From NCBI GenBank assembly GCA_026709985.1, contig JAPORY010000119.1, positions 1 to 45,604 on the forward strand: a DNA stretch of 45,604 bases, read 5' to 3'. This stretch comes from Aestuariivita sp. GTDB lineage: Bacteria; Pseudomonadota; Alphaproteobacteria; Rhodobacterales; Rhodobacteraceae. The translations under genes were made by a program, and so were the position numbers. Below are positions 18,269-27,275 of this stretch, piece after piece; positions within the stretch are counted from its first letter, which is position 1; the number at the start of each line of letters is the position of its first letter. The notes beneath the pieces are model-generated. The model saw only the letters and a list, made by a program, of their open reading frames with translations, was not told the DNA's origin and ran no database searches.

Positions 18269-19138
18269 ATGAGCGATATCGAGGGAAGTTCGACGCCACC
18301 ACCGGGCGGACCACTCGACAAAAACAAAAATCGAAACCTCAGTTTGTTGGGGCGGCTATTCAAGAACTTGGGCTCGTCGCACAGCGAACTTGAGCAGCCT
18401 GATCATCAACCGACGACCTCGGATCACGGCATGCTTAACTTGATGCGCCTTCGAGTTGATGACGTCGTTATTCCGAAGGCCGAAATCGTAGCCGTTCCAG
18501 ACACCATTTCTCTTGACGAGCTAGTGAAAGTGTTTCGAGAGAGCGGCCTAACGCGACTGCCTGTTTACAGCGGAACGCTGGACTCGCCCGCTGGACTCAT
18601 TCACCTAAAGGATCTAGCCCTTACCCATGGGTTCAACGGTAAAAGGACGGAGTTTCAATTAAGAAAGATGCTTCGCGAACTTTTTTTTGTCCCGCCCTCT
18701 ATGCCCATCAATATCTTGTTAACAAAAATGCAAACGGAGCGTCGACACATGGCGCTCGTAATTGACGAATATGGTGGCGTCGACGGCTTAGTCACAATTG
18801 AAGATTTGATTGAGCAAGTCATCGGCGAAATCGCCGACGAACATGACACCGAGGAAGACCAAAACTGGTCTTTGGAAAACACTGGTTGCTATGACGCTCT
18901 GGCTAAAACCCCGCTCACAGAATTCGAAGCCGAAATAGGTCAGTCGCTTACTGATCACGATACGGTCGACCAAGAGGAGATCGACACCCTCGGTGGCCTC
19001 GTTTTCATGTTGTCTGGACGCGTGCCCACTCGTGGCGAGGTGGTCAAACATCCCGCTGGCGTCGAGTTCGAAGTGATTGACGGTGACGCAAGAAGGATCA
19101 AGCGGTTGCGTGTACGGTTGGCAGGAACCTCTATATGA
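18269..19138 (+). CDS. tlyC: Hemolysin-like CBS-domain protein (TlyC/CorC family)
   Basis: From the ATG at 18269 the protein has 289 residues; a TTG at 18215 would add 18 residues but overlaps ybeY and has no good ribosome site, whereas GGAA precedes 18269. Two CBS domains are visible: one at RVDDVVIPKAEIVAVPD, the other ending in HMALVIDEYGGVDGLVTIED. The CorC_HlyC transporter-associated domain follows (DTLGGLVFMLSGRVPTRGE). It lacks membrane helices, so it is the soluble CorC/YbeX-type form. E. coli YbeX is linked to ribosome metabolism and Mg2+ homeostasis, in keeping with ybeY next door. It overlaps lnt by four bases. Confidence 0.93.
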   Translation: MSDIEGSSTPPPGGPLDKNKNRNLSLLGRLFKNLGSSHSELEQPDHQPTTSDHGMLNLMRLRVDDVVIPKAEIVAVPDTISLDELVKVFRESGLTRLPVYSGTLDSPAGLIHLKDLALTHGFNGKRTEFQLRKMLRELFFVPPSMPINILLTKMQTERRHMALVIDEYGGVDGLVTIEDLIEQVIGEIADEHDTEEDQNWSLENTGCYDALAKTPLTEFEAEIGQSLTDHDTVDQEEIDTLGGLVFMLSGRVPTRGEVVKHPAGVEFEVIDGDARRIKRLRVRLAGTSI

Positions 19139-20616
19139 TTCCTGCCATCTTGGCGCTCATCGCTGGCGGTATCGGTGCATTGGGCTTACCACCCTACGGA
19201 TTATGGCCTTTGACAATCCTCTCGCTGGTGGGAACTTCTCAGATCTATCGCGGCTTGACCGATTGGCGACAAGCGAGTCTGGTTGGCTGGACCTTTGGGA
19301 CCGGATATTTTGGCATAGCATTCTCTTGGATTTTCGAGCCGTTTCTGGTCGGACCGAAAGAATTTGCGTGGCTTGCCTTTTTTGCCCCAGCGTTGCTCGC
19401 TGCTGGCCTTGCTTTGTTCTGGGCTTTGGCCTTTACGGTAGCCCACTGGCTCTCAAGAACCAGCATCTTTGGTCTACTCCTCAGTTTGGCTGCCGTCGAA
19501 GTGGCGCGCGCCTATTTGTTTTCGGGTTTCCCATGGGCGGGGTTTGCGCAGATCTGGATCGGGACCGGTCCTGACCTGCTGCTATCAATCATTGGCCCAC
19601 AAGGGCTTATGTTGGTTACACTGATCGTTGCTGCAATGGTTTTTGGGTTGCTTGAGCCAAAATCTAATAACGCGAGCAAGCTCTTGTCCGCTGTCGGGTT
19701 GACGTTACTTGTGCTTGTGGTGGTGACGTTTTCATCGCGATTGCCTGCGGTAACTTCGACAGAAGCAATCGTTCGCATTGTACAACCAAACGCGTCGCAA
19801 GAGGAAAAATGGGACCGTGACAAGATACCAAAGTTTTTTGCCCGACAACTTACGGCCACCGGCGCTGGTGACAGCCCACCGGACCTCATCGTCTGGCCTG
19901 AATCCGCCATTGCGCCCTTACTTGACGATGCTGATGCCGAATTTCGGGCGATATCTAAGGCCGCTCGCGGAGCAATTGTCGTGCTGGGCGTTAATCGGCG
20001 CGATGAAGAGGGCTACTACAACTCAATGGTTGCGTTGGATCGGTTTGGGCATGTTGCGCAGCGCTATGACAAACAAAAGTTAGTGCCCTTCGGTGAGTTT
20101 ATGCCGTTCCCTGAGTTCTTCCGTAAATTGGGCATTCGTGGGCTTGCTGAGTGGGCAGATCGTGGCTACGTCGCCGGTTCGGGGCTACGAAGGATGATGC
20201 TCGGCGACCTCGGTCTCGCGCTGCCTTTGATCTGCTACGAAGCCATCTTTCCCGAACTTGCCCGCAATGACGCCCAACGTCCAGATCTGCTGTTGCAGAT
20301 TACCAATGATGCGTGGTTTGGAACTCGCGCAGGCCCATACCAACATTTTGCGCAAGCACGAATGCGGGCGATTGAGCAAGGATTACCAATCATTCGAGCG
20401 GCGAACACGGGTATTTCAGCGGCCATTGATCCTTTCGGAAGAATTGTCGAAATCTTACCTTTAGGTGCTACTGGTTTTGTCGACGCAAAATTGCCAACAC
20501 CCTTGCCGAAGACGCTATATTCGCGAACTGGCGATGGACCAGCAATCACCTTGATCGTTGTCCTGCTTCTGACGATGTTCTTTGGCAAAGTCGCGCAATT
20601 GCGCCCTGAAAGGTAA
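19135..20616 (+). CDS. lnt: Apolipoprotein N-acyltransferase
   Basis: The 493-residue protein has about six N-terminal membrane helices (residues 3-200), then a periplasmic nitrilase-type domain and a last helix near 475. The catalytic triad is visible as Glu256 (VWPESAIA), Lys313 (RYDKQKLVPFGEF) and Cys367 (LICYEAIFPE). Lnt transfers an acyl chain from phospholipid to the N-terminal cysteine of diacylated lipoproteins in the inner membrane, the last maturation step. Its start overlaps the tlyC stop (ATGA). In many alphaproteobacteria a small helix-turn-helix regulator lies between lnt and metK; here there is none. Confidence 0.96.
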   Translation: MIPAILALIAGGIGALGLPPYGLWPLTILSLVGTSQIYRGLTDWRQASLVGWTFGTGYFGIAFSWIFEPFLVGPKEFAWLAFFAPALLAAGLALFWALAFTVAHWLSRTSIFGLLLSLAAVEVARAYLFSGFPWAGFAQIWIGTGPDLLLSIIGPQGLMLVTLIVAAMVFGLLEPKSNNASKLLSAVGLTLLVLVVVTFSSRLPAVTSTEAIVRIVQPNASQEEKWDRDKIPKFFARQLTATGAGDSPPDLIVWPESAIAPLLDDADAEFRAISKAARGAIVVLGVNRRDEEGYYNSMVALDRFGHVAQRYDKQKLVPFGEFMPFPEFFRKLGIRGLAEWADRGYVAGSGLRRMMLGDLGLALPLICYEAIFPELARNDAQRPDLLLQITNDAWFGTRAGPYQHFAQARMRAIEQGLPIIRAANTGISAAIDPFGRIVEILPLGATGFVDAKLPTPLPKTLYSRTGDGPAITLIVVLLLTMFFGKVAQLRPER

Positions 20617-20708
20617 TTGACCACAATGGTTTTGCAAGCTAAGTCTTGCGCTCGCACCTTACTTTGAATTTCATTGTCAGCCACAGTCGAGTTTTCGCGG
20701 AGTACCTC

Positions 20709-21890
20709 ATGAGTCCAAGACGGTACATCTTCACCTCCGAATCAGTATCAGAGGGGCATCCTGACAAGGTTTGTGACCGTATTTCTGATGCTATCTTGGA
20801 TGCATTTCTGACCTTGGAACCAGAGGCGCGGGTTGCAGCGGAAACGTTTGCAACGGCCAATCGTGTTATCGTCGGCGGGGAAGTCAATCTCAGCGACAAA
20901 AATAAACAACAGGAAGGCCTTGAGGAAATTGAGTCCGTTGTTCGCGGCTGCATTCTTGACATTGGCTATGAGCAAGAAAAATTTCATTGGCAAACGTGTG
21001 AAGTGACCAATCTTTTGCATAACCAATCTGAAGATATCGCAATTGGCGTTGATGCGACAACGGCTAAGGCGGAGGGTGCGGGTGATCAAGGCATGATGTT
21101 TGGCTATGCGACCGACGAGACCGACGCCTATATGCCGGCACCGATACAATATGCTCATTCGATCTTGCGACGACTGTCGCAGGCACGCAAATCTCGCGAG
21201 GAAAGAGAATTGGGCCCTGACGCGAAGTCGCAATTGTCAGTCGTTTACGAAGATGGCAAGCCATCGCACGTCAACTCGATCGTGCTGTCTACCCAGCATC
21301 TCGACCCTGATTTGTCTTCGGCAGATATCCGCGACATCGTTGAGCCTTATATTCGGGAAATTCTTCCTGACCATTGGCTCAATGCGGAGACACAGTGGCA
21401 TGTGAATCCAACGGGAAAATTCGTCAACGGCGGACCGAGTGCCGATGCAGGCCTGACGGGCCGAAAAATTATTGTTGATACCTATGGCGGTGCCGCGCCG
21501 CACGGCGGTGGTGCTTTTTCTGGCAAAGATCCGACCAAGGTTGATCGGTCAGCAGCTTACGCGGCTCGCTATCTTGCTAAAAACATTGTTGCTGCCAAGT
21601 TGGCCAAACGCTGCACATTGCAGCTGTCCTACGCCATTGGAGTCTCAGAACCCTTGTCGATTTTTGTGAATACCCATGGCACCGGGGTGGTGTCGGAAAA
21701 CCAGATTGAGCGAGCGATTCGCGAGCTTATGGACCTTTCCCCGCGGGGTATTCGTCAACATTTGGGGCTCAATAAGCCGATCTACCAGCGCACGGCGGCC
21801 TATGGGCACTTTGGTCGTGCGCCAGATGCAGACGGTGGTTTTTCATGGGAAAAGACCGATTTGGTCGCTGCGCTCAAATCGACTATTTGA
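20709..21890 (+). CDS. metK: S-adenosylmethionine synthase (methionine adenosyltransferase)
   Basis: From the ATG at 20709 the protein is 393 residues and starts at the conserved [18 protein letters not shown]; an in-frame upstream start at 20646 would add a tail not seen in the family. The family blocks [29 protein letters not shown] and [19 protein letters not shown] are all present. It makes SAM from methionine and ATP in the cytoplasm, with Mg2+ and K+. SAM feeds MiaB and TrmB of the same cluster. No SAM-riboswitch core was recognised in the roughly 90-base leader. After metK the conserved order is broken by a 3.2-kb accessory insertion before trmB. Confidence 0.97.
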   Translation: MSPRRYIFTSESVSEGHPDKVCDRISDAILDAFLTLEPEARVAAETFATANRVIVGGEVNLSDKNKQQEGLEEIESVVRGCILDIGYEQEKFHWQTCEVTNLLHNQSEDIAIGVDATTAKAEGAGDQGMMFGYATDETDAYMPAPIQYAHSILRRLSQARKSREERELGPDAKSQLSVVYEDGKPSHVNSIVLSTQHLDPDLSSADIRDIVEPYIREILPDHWLNAETQWHVNPTGKFVNGGPSADAGLTGRKIIVDTYGGAAPHGGGAFSGKDPTKVDRSAAYAARYLAKNIVAAKLAKRCTLQLSYAIGVSEPLSIFVNTHGTGVVSENQIERAIRELMDLSPRGIRQHLGLNKPIYQRTAAYGHFGRAPDADGGFSWEKTDLVAALKSTI

Positions 21891-22234
21891 TTATCGAATC
21901 CTGTTACCGAATATATCTACGGGTAATACTTGGGGCACCGACTGTCGTCTTTGACAGATGGACTTGGTGGAAACCAAAAATATGTAAGCCCTCCCTTTCT
22001 GGTTGAGACGGCACTGCGAGAATTGTCTGTCATTCTTGGGTCGGTTCAGGCAATTCACGGACGAGTCGCAAAATCCGATGCCCACTCCAAACGGGCTGAC
22101 CAGTCATTGACCCGACGCAGCCAGTATGCCAACGGTAATTTTCCTGAAAATTGGTAAAATTTGAGGCATTTTGGAATTTATGCGAAATATGGGATCGGCT
22201 ATTTCATAGCAACATTAAACTTATGGAAGATGAA
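21891..22234. other. Intergenic stretch, left edge of the metK-trmB accessory island
   Basis: No gene is apparent. The base composition becomes AT-rich from about 22140. AATTTTC-CT-GAAAATT at 22137-22152 is a perfect 7-bp inverted repeat, 83 bases before the Panacea gene, and could be an operator. Confidence 0.35.
22137..22152. promoter_or_regulatory. Inverted repeat upstream of the Panacea-domain gene, possible operator
   Basis: The arms are AATTTTC and GAAAATT with two bases between them. Toxin-antitoxin operons are often autoregulated through such sites; here this is a guess from position alone. Confidence 0.3.
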
Positions 22235-22704
22235 ATGAACAATCTCTCCACAGAACATGATTCCAGAAAAATCGCGAGTTATGTGGTATCCATAGGAAGA
22301 CAAAAAGGGTTCCATTATACCCCCTGCAGGTAATAAAATTAACTTACTTGTGCCACGGTTGGATGTTAGGGCTTTATGGAAACCCCATTTCACTACACAC
22401 CGTAGAGGCTTGGAAATATGGACCCGTCATTCCAGCCATGTATGAACAGGTAAGAGTTTACGGAAGAAATCACGTGAAGAAATTGGAAGGCTATTCGGTT
22501 TCGGAACTCGATCTTGATGAATTTGAAGAAAACCTGATTAAACAAGTACCTGAAATCTATAAAGAGTATTCTGGGGTCGAACTCTCCGCGCTTACGCACA
22601 GAGAAGGAACCCCTTGGTACGGAATCTATCACAGTAAAGGGGTGAACCATATCATACCCGATGAATTGATACAGAGCCACTTCGCCGAACTTGCTAAACA
22701 ATGA
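22235..22704 (+). pseudogene. Panacea-domain (DUF4065) antitoxin-like protein, one frameshift
   Basis: From an ATG at 22235 (GGAAG upstream) the frame reads MNNLSTEHDSRKIASYVVS to FHYTP. A C5 run at 22320-22324 is one base short, and the protein continues in the next frame as LQVIKLTYLCHGWMLGLYGN, then VEAWKYGPVIPAMYEQVR, and ends with the Panacea-type block LTHREGTPWYGIY and HIIPDELIQSHF. Put together it is about 156 residues, normal for DUF4065. Panacea proteins are antitoxins that neutralise many unrelated toxins (PanAT systems). The stop overlaps the next ATG (ATGA), as expected in such a pair. There are no nonsense codons, so the lesion could be recent, a phase-variable tract, or a base-calling error. 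Confidence 0.75.
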
Positions 22705-23070
22705 AAAAAGGGACGCAAACGGCGGGGGATCAAAAATTCAAGTCCGTGCCGCCTCTGCCCAAGTCCGGAGACAAACCACTAGCGACAGTCGACGCTGAGA
22801 AGGAAAGACGGGAACTGGAAAGTGTCGAATCTCAACACAGTCGAGATCAAAGAGCGCGAAAGGTTGTTGGCTGGGGGTAGATGCAATCATCACACCGATA
22901 TTGCTTGTGGTCGCTGCTGCATTGATCTGTCTTGGTTGGCATATTCTTGGACCGAAAGTTGGCGGTGGCTGCCAGAAGATGAAATTTCTGACATCAAGAG
23001 TTTCATGTTGAGTGGCGCATTGGTGAGTGTCGCGATGAGCTATTTCAATAGGTTCATTCAGAGGCAATGA
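22701..23070 (+). pseudogene. Small membrane protein coupled to the Panacea gene, possible toxin, two frameshifts
   Basis: The ATG at 22701 overlaps the Panacea stop. The first frame gives a charged N-terminus (MKKGTQTAGDQKF to VVGWG). A G5 run at 22873-22877 is one base short; the next frame reads VDAIITPILLVVAAALICLG and WHILGP, a clear membrane helix. Near 22952 one more base is missing, and the third frame ends with SWRWLPEDEISDIKSFML, SGALVSVAMSYF and a stop at 23070. Joined, it is about 124 residues with a charged head, one strong membrane helix and a conserved-looking WRWL tail that may include a weak second helix. Small membrane proteins are known toxins in PanAT pairs, so this is a plausible partner; I cannot name its family. 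Confidence 0.6.
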
Positions 23071-23474
23071 ACCGTCTGCTCTGTAATCGTAGCCATCGAA
23101 CTCATTCCACCAAAGCCACTTGCAAAATTCATCAGGCGAACGATTTTCGTAAGCGACTCCCCGATAAGTTGATTAACATGGCTTGCCAAAATGCAAGAAA
23201 AAAATTTGGGCGCAACTACAAAAACGAACCGAATTTGTTAGACTACCAAAGAAAGTGACTTACGCTCCAAAAGCTCTGGGCGGGCAAGCGGATACTCAAT
23301 GAGAGCATCGCCGCTATCCATGCCTACCAAAAATACCAGAGCAGTCACTGGCAAACTAAACAATAGGAGTTAAGTATGATACATTGATAGACACTAAGGC
23401 AGTCAAGAATGTTCTAATCTTTTTGATTCTAGATCCTACAGTCTTTCACTAGATTCCAGAGACAATAAACTGGT
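23071..23474. other. About 400 bases between the two toxin-antitoxin-like modules, no gene seen
   Basis: Only short, unconvincing frames occur. The stretch is AT-rich like the rest of the island and ends at the promoter of the Fic module. Confidence 0.35.
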
Positions 23475-23503
23475 TTGCCTTAGATTAAAGATACCGTTAT
23501 AAA
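23475..23503 (+). promoter_or_regulatory. Sigma-70-like promoter of the Fic module
   Basis: TTGCCT (23475-23480) and TATAAA (23498-23503) are 17 bases apart. The start point would fall about 23510, inside the palindrome at 23511-23526. Confidence 0.55.
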
Positions 23504-23510
23504 ATTGCAT

Positions 23511-23526
23511 AAGAGCAATTGCTCTT
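23511..23526. promoter_or_regulatory. 16-bp perfect palindrome, probable operator of the Fic module
   Basis: AAGAGCAATTGCTCTT lies just after the -10 box and 19 bases before the start of the small antitoxin-like gene. The placement suits autorepression by the antitoxin or its complex. Confidence 0.5.
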
Positions 23527-23545
23527 CATTAGAGAGGAACCACTT

Positions 23546-23740
23546 ATGTCTTTATTCAGTCTTCCAGAGCAAAATCGGGATGACGACCTTATCAAAAAAT
23601 TGCAGGAAAGCGCCAAAAAAAAGAGAACACGCGCAGAAACGAAGGCGCAGCGTATTTCATGGGTTCTGTCTGCTTACGAAAATCCTGACGAGAAGACAAT
23701 TGCAGAGGTGGAAAAACTTGTTGAAGAAATGGGCCTATGA
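23546..23740 (+). CDS. Small antitoxin-like partner of the Fic gene (VbhA-like)
   Basis: From the ATG at 23546 (GAGAGGA upstream) the protein has 64 residues, is highly charged and helical, and ends with WVLSAYENPDEKTIAEVEKL and a short tail. The stop overlaps the Fic ATG (ATGA). The arrangement and the C-terminal helix resemble VbhA, the antitoxin that blocks Fic enzymes of class I through an (S/T)xxxE(G/N) motif. Here the nearest match is L-S-A-Y-E-N, with Leu in place of Ser/Thr, or a motif one residue short. So it is either a diverged inhibitor or a different regulator. Antitoxin status is inferred from context. Confidence 0.65.
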   Translation: MSLFSLPEQNRDDDLIKKLQESAKKKRTRAETKAQRISWVLSAYENPDEKTIAEVEKLVEEMGL

Positions 23741-24344
23741 TTCTCTTCGAGATAACAGAGGATGAAAATCATGATGAATACCGGCAGTTAGAGTATTCTA
23801 ATCTAATTCGACAACAGAGCTTCCTGGATCAATTATACAATCTTCTATTCGTATGGATCGAAGATTTCTGTCTCAAGAAATAATAAAGGCACTCAACTAT
23901 CATGTGGTAACATGTTTGCACGTTAACGCAGGTGCGTACAGGCCTTGCGAAGTCTATGTCGGGAACTTTAAGCCTCCCAAACACTATCGTGTACAAGCTT
24001 TAATGGATGACTTCATCAACATCGCTAATGAGAACTGGCAAGGGGCGGATCCCTTTCTTCTATCAGCCTATGTCTACTGGAAGATAAACTACATTCACCC
24101 GTTTATTAATGGCAATGGAAGGACAGCTCGTGCTAGTTGCTACTTTGTCTTATGTGTTAAGTCAGGAGGAATCATAAAGGGTACTGATACCCTGCCAAAA
24201 CTCTTGCAAGAACATAGACCAGAGTGCGTTGAACTACTTAAGGCGGCTGATGAGATGTACAAAGCAGGTAGACCGCTTCCAGAGATACTAGGGCCTTTAG
24301 CGGGTTTGATTCACAGATTATCTACTCAACAAGTTTCTAGTTGA
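23737..24344 (+). pseudogene. Fic-domain AMP transferase-like protein, one frameshift
   Basis: The first frame (MILFEITEDENHDEYRQLEY to SFLD) loses one base near 23829 and continues as SIIQSSIRMDRRFLSQEIIK and on. The catalytic motif is HPFINGNGRTAR, a perfect HPFx(D/N)GNGRxxR, in which His deprotonates the target hydroxyl and the Gly-Asn-Gly loop binds ATP. The C-terminal part (FVLCVKSGGIIKGTDTLPKL) matches short Fic proteins. Active Fic enzymes modify proteins with AMP and arrest growth, for instance by hitting DNA gyrase. A downstream ATG at 23853 could still make a 163-residue version holding the full motif. No other lesion is visible. Confidence 0.8.
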
Positions 24345-25125
24345 AACTTTGGCCCTTTTAATTTTTCCATACCACCATCTTTCGTAACTTCTGGACGCGC
24401 TATCAGCCGCCGTACCGATGAAAGTCGACTTAGATCTGCAACTCACACTGATCGCCGGGGACTATACCGTCTCTTCGCGGTCCGTCCTGGCAACGTTCAG
24501 GATAAAAAAACGAATCTTCGTGAAAACTTGACGACGGTCAGAGAGGGGATTAGGCATCCGCTTATTGGCACACGATACCGCAGTTTGGTCAACTGGAAGC
24601 ATCCTGAACCTCGCTCCAACGCTTACAAGCGATTTCATCCCTTGATCTCCCAGTGCCCTTGAAATTGAGGCAATGGTGCATGGTCGCGGAAGTTCTCCAT
24701 AAAATAGAGGTGCTTCGTAATTTTGCCACCTGCTATAGACGAGGGGAAGTGTGTGCGAGTCTAATTGTGCGATGGCGAGTTGCGGATTAGGTGTCACCGC
24801 ATGATTCTGTGCTCGTACTTAGGTCGAGGCAGACAGAGGTGCGTCAAATATTGCTAGATCACGATATTTTTGTATCATTTATCAAGACTCTTTCGGTAGC
24901 AAAAACTTACAACGCGATCTAACTGAAAGTATTTTGTTTCAGTATACTCGGGAAAACTGCGGGTCGTTTGCTAGCTCTTCAGGCGGTCGGTGATGTGAGA
25001 AATCTGGAGATCACTCTGTAAAAAATAGCAACAACCCCATTCCGTGCGGCGAACCCTTGCGGTAACTCCTAGTCTTGCGCAAGTCTGAAAGCCATAGGTA
25101 ACAGCGTCGAAAAGTTGGTTTTTCT
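24345..25125. other. 780-base gap upstream of trmB, right edge of the accessory island
   Basis: I find no recognisable gene on either strand. The motif TTTCAGTATACTCGGGAAAA at 24937-24956 repeats the one near 6970. The trmB promoter must lie here. Confidence 0.35.
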
Positions 25126-25851
25126 ATGATCGAAGTCCACCGTCCCCATCGCAATTTCTACGGGCGAATAAAGGGACACCCCCTAAGCCGCCGACAACAA
25201 GCCTACCTCAATGAAGATTTGGCGGACTGGTCGTTAGACCACGTTACTTGGGTAGAGAATCCTGAACGGCAACCCATAGACCTAGAGACGATCTTCGGCG
25301 ACGCAGATATCCGACTGGAAATTGGCTTTGGCAGCGGCGAACACCTAGTCTTGCAAGCTGAACAAAATCCAAAGATCGGCTTTATCGGCGCCGAACCTTA
25401 TGTGAATGGCGTTGCGGCGCTCTTGGCGAAATTGCAGGAGCGACGACTAAGCAACCTGCGGATTTTTGCCGGCGATGTCCGGGATCTCATGGATGTGTTA
25501 CCCGAAGGTTCGATCGCAGTCACCTATTTATTATACCCGGATCCTTGGCCGAAGAAACGACACCATCGGCGTCGGTTCGTTACCTCCGAGAACCTAGGCC
25601 CGCTCGCGCGAATCATGCGCTCAGATGGAATCGTGCGCATCGCGACCGATATTCCAGATTATGCTCGTCAAGCCTTGGAAGAATTGCCTAAGTTTGGGTT
25701 TGAATGGCTAGCGCAATCGCCGAGTGATTGGCGTCAACCGTGGCCAAATTGGGTATCGACTCGTTACGAACAAAAGGCTCTACGGCACAGTCGAGTGCCG
25801 CATTACTTGACATTCAGTCGATTGCGTTGTTCTAAGTCAAATGTTCCCTAA
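25126..25851 (+). CDS. trmB: tRNA (guanine-N7-)-methyltransferase
   Basis: The 241-residue Rossmann-fold methyltransferase shows the SAM site [11 protein letters not shown] near residue 67, [16 protein letters not shown] in the second strand, and the TrmB hallmark [19 protein letters not shown] near residues 131-149. It makes m7G46 in the variable loop of many tRNAs. In related genomes it follows metK directly; here it is 3.2 kb away. Length is normal for the family. Confidence 0.96.
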   Translation: MIEVHRPHRNFYGRIKGHPLSRRQQAYLNEDLADWSLDHVTWVENPERQPIDLETIFGDADIRLEIGFGSGEHLVLQAEQNPKIGFIGAEPYVNGVAALLAKLQERRLSNLRIFAGDVRDLMDVLPEGSIAVTYLLYPDPWPKKRHHRRRFVTSENLGPLARIMRSDGIVRIATDIPDYARQALEELPKFGFEWLAQSPSDWRQPWPNWVSTRYEQKALRHSRVPHYLTFSRLRCSKSNVP

Positions 25852-25901
25852 GGTCGAACGAGAAGTATGATTGTTCTGTTCATCAAAGCTGTAACCCGTT
25901 G

Positions 25902-27275
25902 ATGACGGCTCTCAATAATGGCGAAGGCCCCGTAACGACAGGGTGCGCAACGATGACATCTCGTCGCCGTGACGGACTTTCGGGCACAGTGATCATGCCG
26001 GGCGACAAGTCAATATCACATCGCGCACTAATTCTGGGTGCTTTAGCGGTTGGGGAAACGCGAATTTCGGGTCTTTTGGAGAGTGAAGACGTCGAAAAAA
26101 CAGCGGTCGCACTGCGGGAGTTTGGCGTCAAGGTCAACAAGCGCGACGAACATGAATGGTCGGTCTTTGGGGTTGGAGTTGGCGGTCTAGCAGAACCTCC
26201 TCGGGTCATTGATTGTGGCAATTCTGGAACGAGTGCCCGACTACTCATGGGACTTATGGCGAGTACCGATATTGCCGCCACATTTTGCGGCGATGACAGT
26301 TTGATGTCACGGCCGATGGCAAGAGTTCTTGAGCCGCTCTCGCAGATTGGTGCGCGTTGGCTCGGCAGACGCGACAAGAAATTGCCCTTGACGCTGGCAG
26401 GAACTGCGTTTCCGGTTCCAATCAACTACCAAACCCCAGTGCCATCGGCGCAGGTAAAGTCTGCGATTTTGCTTGCTGGCCTCAACGCGCCCGGGGAAAC
26501 AATTGTCATTGAGCAAGCAAGAACGCGAGATCATACCGAGCGTATGCTGAAGGCTTTTGGTGCCGATATCGTTGTCGAAGACTGTGAGAACGGCTGTCAG
26601 GTCATCTTGAAGGGACAAACCGAGCTAACACCTTGTGAGATAGTCATCCCCGGCGATCCGTCGTCAGCCGCTTTTCCGATCTGCGCCGCATTAATTGTCC
26701 CTGACTCGGACGTTATGGTGCCAACCGTTGGTATGAATCCCTCACGGGCAGCATTGTTTTCGATACTGCAGGAAATGGGTGCGCAATTGACCGTCGAAAA
26801 TCGACGCAATGCGGGGGGTGAGCCCGTTGCCGACCTACGGGCAAGATTCTCGCCAAACCTACGCGGCATTGAAGTTTCTGCAGACGTGGCCGCAAGCATG
26901 ATTGACGAATATCCAATTTTGGCGGTCACGGCGGCATTCGCAGCAGGGGAAACCAAAATGCTAGGGGTCGCAGAACTTAGAGTTAAGGAGAGTGATCGGA
27001 TTGACGCTATGGCTAAGGCCTTGCGTGCAAATGGCGTCGCTGTTGCCGAAGGATCAGATTGGTGGTCTGTTGTCGGCATGGGGACTTCGGGGGTGCCGGG
27101 CGGTTCAGCGTGTGAGAGCAAGTGCGATCATCGTATTGCGATGTCATGTCTGGTGCTTGGCATGGCTGCTCAAAACCCAGTCACAGTTGATGATTGCTCA
27201 CCGATTGCCACGTCTTTTCCGCGATTCCAGAGCGTGATGAATCAAATGGGCGCTGCTATCCGGGAGGCGCAATAA
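25902..27275 (+). CDS. aroA: 3-phosphoshikimate 1-carboxyvinyltransferase (EPSP synthase)
   Basis: The protein has 457 residues from the ATG at 25902; an internal ATG at 25953 is the other possible start. It has the phosphate-binding [15 protein letters not shown], the [16 protein letters not shown] block, DGDSSAAFPI-like sequence ([15 protein letters not shown]), [17 protein letters not shown] and [11 protein letters not shown], and ends with [15 protein letters not shown]. It condenses phosphoenolpyruvate with shikimate-3-phosphate in aromatic amino acid synthesis. The GNSGTSAR loop is nearer class II enzymes than the E. coli type. Its stop overlaps the cmk start (TAATG). Confidence 0.96.
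   Translation: MTALNNGEGPVTTGCATMTSRRRDGLSGTVIMPGDKSISHRALILGALAVGETRISGLLESEDVEKTAVALREFGVKVNKRDEHEWSVFGVGVGGLAEPPRVIDCGNSGTSARLLMGLMASTDIAATFCGDDSLMSRPMARVLEPLSQIGARWLGRRDKKLPLTLAGTAFPVPINYQTPVPSAQVKSAILLAGLNAPGETIVIEQARTRDHTERMLKAFGADIVVEDCENGCQVILKGQTELTPCEIVIPGDPSSAAFPICAALIVPDSDVMVPTVGMNPSRAALFSILQEMGAQLTVENRRNAGGEPVADLRARFSPNLRGIEVSADVAASMIDEYPILAVTAAFAAGETKMLGVAELRVKESDRIDAMAKALRANGVAVAEGSDWWSVVGMGTSGVPGGSACESKCDHRIAMSCLVLGMAAQNPVTVDDCSPIATSFPRFQSVMNQMGAAIREAQ

Noticed and set aside
20617-20708. SAM riboswitch in the metK leader
   Set aside because: The leader is short and I could not match the core of any SAM riboswitch class.
22822-23070. 82-codon frame as a separate gene after the Panacea gene
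   Set aside because: Only its second half looks real; it is the tail of the frameshifted membrane protein that starts at 22701.
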